Assembly: GCA_964390645.1 (NCBI GenBank)
Contig: CAYMLL010000242.1
Location: forward strand, 1 to 12,064
DNA from: CAYMLL01 sp964390645
GTDB taxonomy: Bacteria; Planctomycetota; UBA8108
Reading direction: 5' to 3'
DNA length: 12,064 nt
The position numbers and the translations under genes were made by a program. The notes under the pieces were generated by a model, which did no database searches, was not told where the DNA came from, and was given only the letters and a program-made list of their open reading frames with translations. Positions 1 through 6,479 of this stretch are shown one piece after another (the stretch's first letter is position 1; every line of letters starts with the position of its first letter).

Positions 1-2321
1 CAGCTCGCCATCGAGCTGACACCGACGATCCGGATCTCCCCGGACTCTGCCAGCCTCAGCGCGGTGTCCGTCACCGAACGCCGAGCCTTCTCGACCTCCG
101 CGAGTGTGAATGCACGACCCGCCTTCTTGCGCGCCTCGAACGCCCGCGCCTCACGACGGGTCATCCGGGAAACGATGCGCGAGCGGATCTTCTTCTCCGT
201 CGTGCTTGCCGCGATCCCGAGGGCGGCGCCGTCGACTTCCCCCAGAAGCACGCGCAACGAGCGGTCGTCGAGCGCGAAGAGGTCCTCGAACTCGAAGAGT
301 CGACGCGAAATCGACCTCGCCAGGGCGGTATCACGGCGCGCCAGACTCTCCACGAGCACCCGACTCGACTCTCCGCCGGCTCGCAGGATCTCCGCGGCAG
401 CGTACGCCCCACCTCGCTCCTCGTCGGCGCTGATAAACACGGATCCCTCCAGAACGCCGCTCAAGCGACCCTCGAGGCGACGCAGCACCTCGTCGTGGGT
501 GCCCTGGAGGGTGGCAATTCGCTGGACGAGATCGACGCGCCGCTCCTCCGGCATCTCGGCGAGCACCGCGGCAGCGAGCGCCGGTGCGACATGTGCGAGA
601 ACGACCGCGGACGTCTGTGGCTGCTCCGCGAGCAGGCACTCGAGCAGCCGAGCCGCCTCGTCGCCGATACGGACCGGCGCCGCGGGCTGCTCTGCGATGA
701 CGGTCTCGGAAGACGCGAGATTCTCGAACTCCGCGACGACGTCCGAAATCGTCACCTGATCGATGACGCCGACCGAGACCAGCTCAGCACGCAGAATCTG
801 CACCTCGGACTCGCAGAGCTCGGCAAGAAGCGCGCTCGCCTCGCTCTCGTCGATCGACAGGAGCAGCACGGCCGCCTTGCGAGCGCCGGAGAGCGAGTCG
901 TCCGGCGCCTCGGAATCCGTGGCGGTGTCCTCCTCAGCCGAGCCCCCGCCGGTCGAGACCTCGTCGAGCCAGAACCTGACCACCGACGCCGCGACCTCGG
1001 GACACTCACGCGCTCGAGTGCTGGCCCGTCGCGACGCGTCCAGGACGGAAACGCAGACCTCGTCAACACCCACGTTAGCGTCGGACCCGGGGAGTGCCTG
1101 CTCAACCGGCGATGCGACGCCGTATGACGCCGAGGACCGGCGCCTGAAGAGAGTCCACGAGAGAAAGAGGAAGGAGACAAAGCTCCCGGCCCAGATCAGA
1201 CCGAGTGGCCTCCAGCCCAGCTGCGTTCCCTTCTTCACCAGAGCCTCGAGCGACGGCACGTTGCCGGCGGCGGCCTGGAAGACCTCGCTCTTGACCACCG
1301 CCTGAACGTCGCCCACAGGAATCTGCTCGCCGAGGAACCTGGCCTGCTCGGCCTCGTACTCGTCCAGGCGCCGGCGCATCACCTCCGGTGTCAGCAGTTG
1401 CGGCACCGCTCCGATCAGCAGATCGCGCCTGGCAAGGACCCTCTTGACCGCCGCGACATCGAGGACGAGATTGACACGCACTCGCGAGCGCCCCGCGCTT
1501 CCGGAGGATTCGTCGCCGTCGCCGCTCTGCGAGGCATCGACGAGGACCCCCAGGCGAAACTCGCTGTCGTCGTAGACCGCTCCGTAGAGCGCTGTCACGA
1601 CCTCCTCGATGCGCTCGGCAAGATCGAGGCGATTCTCGATTGCCACAGGCTCCTCTTCGGTTCCCGAATAGTCGCGCATCGAATCGTCGACAACCTGGAT
1701 GTGCTCCTCGGCGATCGTGAACGCGCTGGCAACAAGCTTGCGGATCGTCGTCGCCTCCCTGGCCGGAAGCCGTGAGACGCCATCCTTCAGCCGGAGAATG
1801 ACGGCAGCCGAGTCATGCTTGTCCGTGTCCCTGGCATAGCGACCGGGTTTCGCGCGTTGAATGACGAGGTGGACTGACTCGACATTGGGGTACCAGCCGA
1901 TCGAACGCTCGACGGTGCGCACTCGCGAGTGCTCCAGCCGCATGCGCAGCCTGTCGGAGGAGTCAGCGAGTGGATTGACGCCGAAGAGCCCGCTGTCGAA
2001 CGTCGTGGACTCTCCGAAGTCGAAGCCTTGCTCCGCGGCGAGGAAGACAGCGCTCTGATAGTCCGCCCCGGCGCGGACCTCGATCGTCACACGACCGTCC
2101 GTGACACGGCTGGAGTACCAGTCGATCTTCTCCTTCTCGAACCGGGAGAGCAGTTCGCGCAGCTCCACCGACTTCTCTCCCAGGCTCGTCTCCAGAAGAG
2201 GCTGATACGGACCGCGAGCCCCGCCACCAAGCGTCCAGGCGACGGAGACGACCCCCGCCAGCACCAGCACGACCGCGCAAAAACGCTGCCTCCGGCTCAG
2301 ACTCTTCCACAAGCGACTCAC
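1..2321 (-). CDS. fliF-fliG: Natural FliF-FliG fusion: flagellar MS-ring protein joined to rotor/switch protein (3' end cut by window edge)
   Basis: This unbroken frame of 773 codons would build both the MS-ring and the C-ring rotor layer of a flagellar motor. The FliF half has membrane segment 1 (about residues 14-32), ring-building domains with the typical FGxxxFD-like and LExSRVRTVERSI stretches (about 45-218), a compact third ring domain (about 220-370), membrane segment 2 (about 372-392), and a cytoplasmic tail ending in the FliG-binding motif PEVAASVVRFWLDE (441-454). An acidic linker (about 455-478) leads straight into the FliG N-domain (GARKAAVLLLSIDES, 479-493), the middle domain with EQPQ at 566-569 (usually EHPQ) and the C-domain (GGAYAAAEIL from 637, LDDRSLRVLLGEVD 684-697). 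By comparison with FliG ends, only a few codons are missing. The start is GTG: AGAGGA lies 8 nt upstream and an in-frame TGA precedes it. No in-frame ATG lies between codons 315 and 590, so no separate fliG start is visible. Confidence 0.93.
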   Translation of the reverse strand, partial: MSRLWKSLSRRQRFCAVVLVLAGVVSVAWTLGGGARGPYQPLLETSLGEKSVELRELLSRFEKEKIDWYSSRVTDGRVTIEVRAGADYQSAVFLAAEQGFDFGESTTFDSGLFGVNPLADSSDRLRMRLEHSRVRTVERSIGWYPNVESVHLVIQRAKPGRYARDTDKHDSAAVILRLKDGVSRLPAREATTIRKLVASAFTIAEEHIQVVDDSMRDYSGTEEEPVAIENRLDLAERIEEVVTALYGAVYDDSEFRLGVLVDASQSGDGDESSGSAGRSRVRVNLVLDVAAVKRVLARRDLLIGAVPQLLTPEVMRRRLDEYEAEQARFLGEQIPVGDVQAVVKSEVFQAAAGNVPSLEALVKKGTQLGWRPLGLIWAGSFVSFLFLSWTLFRRRSSASYGVASPVEQALPGSDANVGVDEVCVSVLDASRRASTRARECPEVAASVVRFWLDEVSTGGGSAEEDTATDSEAPDDSLSGARKAAVLLLSIDESEASALLAELCESEVQILRAELVSVGVIDQVTISDVVAEFENLASSETVIAEQPAAPVRIGDEAARLLECLLAEQPQTSAVVLAHVAPALAAAVLAEMPEERRVDLVQRIATLQGTHDEVLRRLEGRLSGVLEGSVFISADEERGGAYAAAEILRAGGESSRVLVESLARRDTALARSISRRLFEFEDLFALDDRSLRVLLGEVDGAALGIAASTTEKKIRSRIVSRMTRREARAFEARKKAGRAFTLAEVEKARRSVTDTALRLAESGEIRIVGVSSMAS

Positions 2322-2328
2322 GACTTCG

Positions 2329-2334
2329 TCCTCT
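2329..2334 (-). promoter_or_regulatory. Ribosome binding site of the FliF-FliG gene
   Basis: On the minus strand AGAGGA ends 7-8 nt before the GTG at 2321. A nearby ATG at 2337 is in another frame, and an in-frame TGA sits just upstream, so this site decides in favour of the GTG start. Confidence 0.6.
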
Positions 2335-2467
2335 CATCACGGCCGCCCCGACGGTCACCAACCACCGCCCCTCGCCGGGCACGGCACCGCCCCCCGCGAC
2401 GGCGCGACCCGTTCCCGAGGGACCAGCGCCAGTGGGGGCGCGGACTTTCGCCGCGACGACGCGCGGC

Positions 2468-2506
2468 GCCCGGCGTACACCGAGAGTGAACTCTCGAGCA
2501 CCGGGC
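2468..2506 (-). promoter_or_regulatory. Two-tier stem-loop in the presumed leader of FliF-FliG
   Basis: GCCCGG (2468-2473) pairs with CCGGGC (2501-2506), and inside it CGAGAG (2481-2486) pairs with CTCTCG (2491-2496) around a 4-nt loop. The internal bulge is 7 nt on one side and 4 on the other. On the minus-strand transcript the loop reads UUCA. It lies about 150 nt upstream of the GTG start and has no U-tract. It could be an RNA regulatory element or a processing or pausing site; the function is unknown. Confidence 0.4.
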
Positions 2507-2685
2507 CTCCCTCTCGTCGTCGCCTTATCCCGTCCGGATCCTCTTCTCTGCCGGCGGGCTCCACGCCCCACCGACGCTCGGCCCTGTCGCGCGGCGCCTC
2601 TCTGCGACGTCTCGCCAGCGTCTCCGTCCGCGGCAGCGCTTCCGTGGGCCCGGCCTCGGAGCGGCGACTGGGTCGAGTGCGCGCG

Positions 2686-2714
2686 ACGATACAATCTACT
2701 TTGCAAAATGTAAA
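2686..2714 (-). promoter_or_regulatory. Putative sigma-70-type promoter reading toward FliF-FliG
   Basis: On the minus strand TTTACA (2714-2709; 5/6 to TTGACA) and TATCGT (2691-2686; 4/6 to TATAAT) are separated by exactly 17 bp, in a distinctly AT-rich patch of otherwise GC-rich DNA. Transcription from here would give a leader of roughly 360 nt before the GTG. No sigma-54 or sigma-28 flagellar promoter was recognised. Confidence 0.35.
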
Positions 2715-2721
2715 GCAGATT
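2693..2721. repeat. 29-bp inverted repeat overlapping the putative promoter (operator candidate)
   Basis: The arms AATCTaCTTT (2693-2702) and AAAGcAGATT (2712-2721) are reverse complements with one mismatch, separated by the 9-bp centre gcaaaatgt. The dyad covers the spacer and -35 of the putative promoter, the position where MerR-type and many other dimeric regulators bind. Which protein binds is not shown by the sequence; the MerR-type product encoded about 210 bp away is one candidate. Confidence 0.4.
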
Positions 2722-2789
2722 CCTCCAAATGGGACCGCTCAAATCCAAGAAGGAAACGAGCTTACGTATCCTGCCCCTGCCCTTCACCC

Positions 2790-2805
2790 GGCTCCCGGCG
2801 GAGCC
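2790..2805. repeat. Perfect short hairpin GGCTCC-CGGC-GGAGCC
   Basis: A 6-bp GC-rich stem with a 4-nt loop lies about 130 bp downstream of the MerR-type stop codon. No T-tract follows on either strand, so it is only a weak terminator candidate. Confidence 0.3.
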
Positions 2806-2858
2806 ACTACCCACGGTTGCGCGGACCGCCGCCAACCGCAACGGGTGGCCTGGATTGT

Positions 2859-2882
2859 GGGATTTTCTGCGGGATTCTCTGC
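2859..2882. repeat. Tandem duplication of a 12-mer
   Basis: GGGATTTTCTGC (2859-2870) is followed directly by GGGATTCTCTGC (2871-2882), one mismatch in 12. It lies just downstream of the MerR-type gene and has no assigned function. Confidence 0.4.
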
Positions 2883-2933
2883 CCGGGGGGTTGAACGGTC
2901 CATCGTCCGTCCGCGCGGGCCGATCCTTCCGTG

Positions 2934-3164
2934 CTACTCCGCCTCGAGCAGACGGCCGATCTCCTTGAGGCTCTTCCCGGCGTTCTTCATCGCGAGGATT
3001 CGATCGATGCGTGAGAACACGGCCTCATCGTAGAGACGGTGCCCTGAATCCGTACGCTCCGCCTCGGTGATGAGGCCGAAGGTCGTGTAGTTGTGAATGG
3101 TCTGGCGAGTGAGCCCGGTGTACCGCATCACCTCGCCGATCTTGAAGAGCTTCTTCGGAATCAC
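2934..3164 (-). CDS. Minimal MerR-family DNA-binding protein (76 aa)
   Basis: The product is essentially one MerR winged helix-turn-helix: LFKIGEVMRYTGLTRQTI (6-23) is the helix-turn-helix, followed by the YTTFGLI turn (26-32), the wing TDSGHRLYDE (38-47), and the second helix pair ending SLKEIGRLLEAE (65-76). Full-length MerR proteins carry a long dimerisation helix and an effector domain after this point; both are absent. The chosen start is GTG, giving MIPKKLFKIG, with AAGGGA upstream. The open frame continues far upstream, but that part is antisense to neighbouring genes and has no domain character. It diverges from the coiled-coil gene at 3309, with 144 bp between starts. It probably acts as a transcription regulator; its targets and inducer are unknown. 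The start could be a few codons off. Confidence 0.8.
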   Translation of the reverse strand: MIPKKLFKIGEVMRYTGLTRQTIHNYTTFGLITEAERTDSGHRLYDEAVFSRIDRILAMKNAGKSLKEIGRLLEAE

Positions 3165-3308
3165 CTGGGCAGATCCCTTCGCGGGTGGACTACACTGGGT
3201 TATCAGCCGATGCCCGAGGGGAACTTTAGCGAAAAGACCCGGCGAGATACCCCCCGAGAATCCCGGACGCCGGCTGGCAATCCACTGACAACCGATTTCG
3301 AGACGATC

Positions 3309-3479
3309 ATGGACAAGAAGGCCAAGAAGCGAATCGCGGTGCTGACGAAGAAGCTGAGCAGTCTCCGTCAGCGGCTCGCCGGCGCCAGAAAGCAGCTGGA
3401 TGATCCCCCGGAGGTCGAGCGCCTCGGCGAGGAGATCACCAGGCTCGAGTCCGAGATCGAGCGCCTCAAGAGCTCGTGA
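3309..3479 (+). CDS. Small charged coiled-coil protein (56 aa), function unknown
   Basis: The product starts MDKKAKKRIAVLTKKLSSLR and is almost entirely helical: a lysine/arginine-rich first helix (2-30), a DDPPEVE break (31-37), then a second heptad-like helix with alternating E/R and L (39-54). From memory, planctomycete genomes often encode very similar 55-60 residue proteins, so I take it to be a real gene rather than a chance frame. The open frame begins further upstream, but the ATG fits the compact family form; only a weak GAG sits before it. It runs divergently from the MerR-type gene and convergently toward the NYN gene. The role is unrecognised; the basic first helix could contact nucleic acid. 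Confidence 0.72.
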   Translation: MDKKAKKRIAVLTKKLSSLRQRLAGARKQLDDPPEVERLGEEITRLESEIERLKSS

Positions 3480-3531
3480 ACCGCAGCGCTTCACGAGTAC
3501 ACGACCGCGAAGACAAGTCGACGCGTGGGAC

Positions 3532-3541
3532 ACCGGCCGGT
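3532..3541. repeat. 10-bp perfect palindrome in the convergent spacer
   Basis: ACCGGCCGGT lies between the stop of the coiled-coil gene and the stop of the converging NYN gene, with looser flanking pairing (CGACCG at 3502-3507 with CGGTCG at 3538-3543). It might form part of a terminator, but there is no T-tract. Confidence 0.2.
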
Positions 3542-3591
3542 CGCGCCCGGACCTGCTCTTCCCGTCGACGTCCCCCGAAGACCGCGGGTCG

Positions 3592-6084
3592 CTATCCTCC
3601 GCGATGGTCCGGGGAGACAGGTCCGGGATCTCTGCCCGCGTCATCCTGATTCGAGCCGGATGCAGCGATCGCCGATCTCGCCTCGGCCATGAGCGCCTCA
3701 CAGTAGCCCTCGTCGTCGACCTCGAAGCCCTCGGCGGCGAAACCGAGCAGTCCGCGGACTTCCTCCAGGCTGACGTCGCGGTCGATACGCTCGAGCACCT
3801 TGCGGACCACGCCACTCTCGTACCCGCGGACCAAACCATCGAGCGACTCGCCGCGCGGGTCGATTCTGGCCTGTCGCCTCCTCAACGGAACACCGCCGCC
3901 ACCGGCCTCGCCCGGCTCGAAGGTGAACAGGTGGCTCTGATAGAGGATCGACTGGTAGCGCGACAAGATCGTCGACGACAGGGCCGTGTCCACGCTGCAA
4001 ACGGCCTCGCAGACACCCTCCCACGTGAACGTGTCCCCCGCGGTGAGCGCCCCGTGTATCGTCGCCAGAATCTCCCGCCGACGCCGGCGATCGGTCTCGT
4101 AGCGATACGCACCGAGCCCCGACTCCTTCACGAGCGCGCGAATCGGGTCGACCGTGGCCATCGCTGCGCCCTCGAGAAGATTCTCGACAGCCGCGTCGTC
4201 GAGGCTCGAGTCGGCTCTCAGGACGACGACATCACCGCCCCCCTCGACCTCGACGATTCTCGCGACCGCGGGAATCGCTCGCAGGAGCGCCGACATGCTG
4301 GAGAAGCCGAAGTCACGCTCGTGGAAACCAGCGCCGAGCTTGCTTCGAAGCAGCGGCTTGATGCGCGCCCCCTTCAGCGAAGCGCCACCGCTCTCGACGA
4401 AGACCTCGCGCAGGGCGTCCGCGACATCCTCGATCGTCGTCGGCTGCCGTACGGTCCCGGGATCGGATTCGGAGCCCTCGCTCAACGGACCCGAAGAGCG
4501 ACGGGAGCCCCACTCGGCTGCGCTCTCGTCCCCGAAGAGCAGGTCGGACAAGCCCTCCTCACCGCGACGATCAGGCGCCTGCCGAAGCGAGCCGCCGTCG
4601 TCTCCCGCGAAGCGTCGGAGCACCTCCCGGTACGGCGCGAAGACATCGAAGAGAAGGGCGAACTGCCGATTGACGGAGTAGTGGTTCGCGACGCCGACAA
4701 TACGCTTTCCGTGACGTCGAAGCTCCTTGAGAATCTCGATGAAGTCTCGGTCGCCCGAGACGATGACGACCACCTCGATCTCCGGATGCGTCCACAGCAT
4801 GGCGGTGAGATCGATGGCCATGCGCAAGTCGGCAGCGTTCTTGCGTCCCTTCCCGATCACGTGGATCAGCTCGACACCGTGATCGTACAGATCACGCTGG
4901 AACTGGTTCATGATGCGGTACTTCCAGTCGGCGTAGGCGTTGACGATGCAGACGTCGCCGAACTCGCTGGCGAAACGATAGAGCGCGCCGTAGTTCATCA
5001 GCCGATTGACCTGATCGTCGCCGTACTGCGCCCGCAGCCCGTAGACGAGGTTCTCGAGATCGATGAGCAGCGCCACTCGCCCGCGCGACTGCGCGAGAAG
5101 ATCCAGTGATTCGTGTTTGCGCGATCGGGTGATGATGGTGGGCAAGGAATCCCGCGACGCGACCTGGTCGCGGTCTGTCCACGAACGTCCCGGCAGATCG
5201 TCGTCTCTCGATGCAGACTTTGCCGGGCCGGCTTCCGGCCGTCCCTTCCAGAGCGAGTCGTGCGTCGTCCCCAACGTCTCGCGGACGTCGGCCGGCAACC
5301 CGGGGGTCGTCTTCAGCCGAGCGAGTGCACGTTGCATGTGCGCCGTTCCTTCGCCGCCGCGGACATGACGGTGGAGCGAATTGACGACGGTCGACAGCGC
5401 CACACAGAAGCTCACATCGTCCCACGGCAAGAGATCGGTGACGTGCGACGCGGCGAGCACGGCACTGTAAGCGGCGTCACGGGGATTCTCCGCCGCCGCC
5501 AGCACGAACCACACGAGCGACTTCTTCAACTCGCCGCGCTGGTCCTCGTCGAAGCAGGCGAAGTCGTCGTCGCACCAGTTGACCAGGATAGGACCCATGC
5601 GCGCGAACTCGTCGCGACCCGCCACGACGCGATCGAGAACGCGGCGATTCTTCTCGTGGAAACGGGCCGGAGTGCTGGCGATGAGCGAAAGCAAGGTCGT
5701 AGCGATACGGTCAGCCGTCACCGATGGAGGACCGGCCGGGGGAGTCGACGAGACCGGGCCGGAGCCGCGGGCGGGACCGACTGTCGCGTCCGCTGCACTC
5801 GGCGGCTCGACGTCGACCTCCTCGGTAATGTCGAGCGCGACGCGCACCACCACACCGCCCTCGAGACCGGATCCGAGAGCCTCGGCGACCTTGTCCCCCG
5901 GATCCAGCTCACGATCCCCCACGAAGGCGCGAAGGGAGAGCCCGGAGAGGTGCCGATACTTGCGACTGAGCAGCTCGAGAAACCGACTCACGTCGATCTC
6001 CGCGACTCGATCGTCGATCCGCAGTCGGTGCATCTCAGCCGCGATGTCGTCGCGGATGGTGACCACGAAACGAGTCTCGGCCAT
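3592..6084 (-). CDS. NYN (PIN-like) ribonuclease with LOTUS/OST-HTH domain and predicted ubiquitin-like N-terminus
   Basis: This 830-residue protein probably cleaves or processes RNA in the cytoplasm. Residues 5-86 alternate as beta-beta-alpha-beta-beta (VVTIRDD, HRLRIDD, SRFLELLSRKYR, SLRAFVGDRELDPGD, VVVRVALD), which I read as a ubiquitin-like beta-grasp fold. A Pro/Ala linker (about 93-122) and an all-helical region (124-280) follow. The NYN domain spans about 334-492, with acidic residues in LIDLEN (D342), NAADLRMAID (D419, D425) and SGDRDF (D445, D447), all expected for metal-dependent catalysis. A LOTUS/OST-HTH domain fills about 549-623 (KGARIKPLLRSKL, ERDFGFSSMSALLRAIP). Residues 640-810 are helical and unassigned. 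The ATG at 6084 is preferred over an upstream TTG because GGGGAAGGG stands 4 nt before it. It has no signal peptide or membrane segment. The catalytic assignment rests on family knowledge; targets are unknown. Confidence 0.9.
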   Translation of the reverse strand: MAETRFVVTIRDDIAAEMHRLRIDDRVAEIDVSRFLELLSRKYRHLSGLSLRAFVGDRELDPGDKVAEALGSGLEGGVVVRVALDITEEVDVEPPSAADATVGPARGSGPVSSTPPAGPPSVTADRIATTLLSLIASTPARFHEKNRRVLDRVVAGRDEFARMGPILVNWCDDDFACFDEDQRGELKKSLVWFVLAAAENPRDAAYSAVLAASHVTDLLPWDDVSFCVALSTVVNSLHRHVRGGEGTAHMQRALARLKTTPGLPADVRETLGTTHDSLWKGRPEAGPAKSASRDDDLPGRSWTDRDQVASRDSLPTIITRSRKHESLDLLAQSRGRVALLIDLENLVYGLRAQYGDDQVNRLMNYGALYRFASEFGDVCIVNAYADWKYRIMNQFQRDLYDHGVELIHVIGKGRKNAADLRMAIDLTAMLWTHPEIEVVVIVSGDRDFIEILKELRRHGKRIVGVANHYSVNRQFALLFDVFAPYREVLRRFAGDDGGSLRQAPDRRGEEGLSDLLFGDESAAEWGSRRSSGPLSEGSESDPGTVRQPTTIEDVADALREVFVESGGASLKGARIKPLLRSKLGAGFHERDFGFSSMSALLRAIPAVARIVEVEGGGDVVVLRADSSLDDAAVENLLEGAAMATVDPIRALVKESGLGAYRYETDRRRRREILATIHGALTAGDTFTWEGVCEAVCSVDTALSSTILSRYQSILYQSHLFTFEPGEAGGGGVPLRRRQARIDPRGESLDGLVRGYESGVVRKVLERIDRDVSLEEVRGLLGFAAEGFEVDDEGYCEALMAEARSAIAASGSNQDDAGRDPGPVSPDHRGG

Positions 6085-6479
6085 CGGACCCTTCCCCAAG
6101 CTCTACGTCCGCTCGTGCCCGACGGGAGCGCACCTGAAAGCCGGCTTGACCCCGAATGCGGATTCGACCCAGAATTCCGCACGGAGAATCGACGCAGCTG
6201 TCTTTCTCGCCCTCCCGACGCAGTCCCTTCCTGGGACGATACTCCATTTCGCGCTTTCAGAGAAAGGAAGAATTATTCTCGCGGCCACCACGGCGGTATT
6301 CTGACTCTCCGGCGACGAGCGCCCCAACAGGAACCGAACAGATCGCCCGACACGCCCCGCGGACCGCGACCGATCCAGGCCGGCCCTCCGGTCCCGCAGA
6401 GACGGGCCTCTCGGCGGAAGTCCGCCGGCCCGAGAAGAAACACGGGCAAGGGCACGGACAACGACGACGGAGACCAGGA
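6085..6479. other. 395-bp divergent spacer between the NYN and VOC genes
   Basis: I see no gene here: long open frames crossing it are shadow extensions. An AT-richer patch (about 6240-6305) contains the 11-bp dyad AGAATTATTCT (6269-6279) and several TATTCT/TATCGT-like hexamers, so it probably holds the start sites for both genes. No hexamer pair with good spacing was found, so I call no specific promoter. Confidence 0.4.
6089..6097 (-). promoter_or_regulatory. Strong ribosome binding site fixing the start of the NYN gene
   Basis: The purine run GGGGAAGGG ends 4 nt before the ATG at 6084. The alternative TTG start at 6099 would place this run inside the coding region, so the ATG is the better start. 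Confidence 0.6.

Larger units (their letters stand above)
2322..2933. other. 612-bp gene-free spacer between FliF-FliG and the MerR-type gene
   Basis: I see no convincing protein-coding frame on either strand: the open frames here give arginine/proline-rich translations without domain character and are extensions of shadow frames. The stretch does hold a leader stem-loop (2468-2506), an AT-rich island with a promoter-like site and a dyad (2686-2721), a perfect 6-bp hairpin (2790-2805) and a tandem 12-mer (2859-2882). The usual upstream partners flgB, flgC and fliE are absent. Confidence 0.6.

Noticed and set aside
888..1010. Possibility that the FliF-FliG junction is a frameshift or lost-stop artefact
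   Set aside because: Reading is continuous with sensible residues on both sides, the linker is low-complexity and acidic as in true domain linkers, and no start codon with a ribosome site is found near the FliG part; only independent reads could exclude an error fully.
495..1127. 210-codon plus-strand frame within the FliF-FliG gene
   Set aside because: It is a shadow of the fusion gene, whose FliG domains are clear on the minus strand.
1963..2841. 292-codon minus-strand frame covering the spacer upstream of FliF-FliG
   Set aside because: It overlaps the FliF start out of frame and reads as Arg/Gly/Ala-rich sequence without domain features; I looked for FliE or FlgC patterns and found none.
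3165..3839. Upstream extension of the MerR-type frame to 301 codons
   Set aside because: It would run antisense through the coiled-coil gene and into the NYN end; the added residues have no MerR or other domain character.
3400..5109. 569-codon open frame on the plus strand
   Set aside because: It is antisense to the NYN-LOTUS gene, whose frame has recognisable catalytic motifs; the plus-strand translation is Arg/Glu/Asp-rich with no domain, as expected for a GC-rich shadow.
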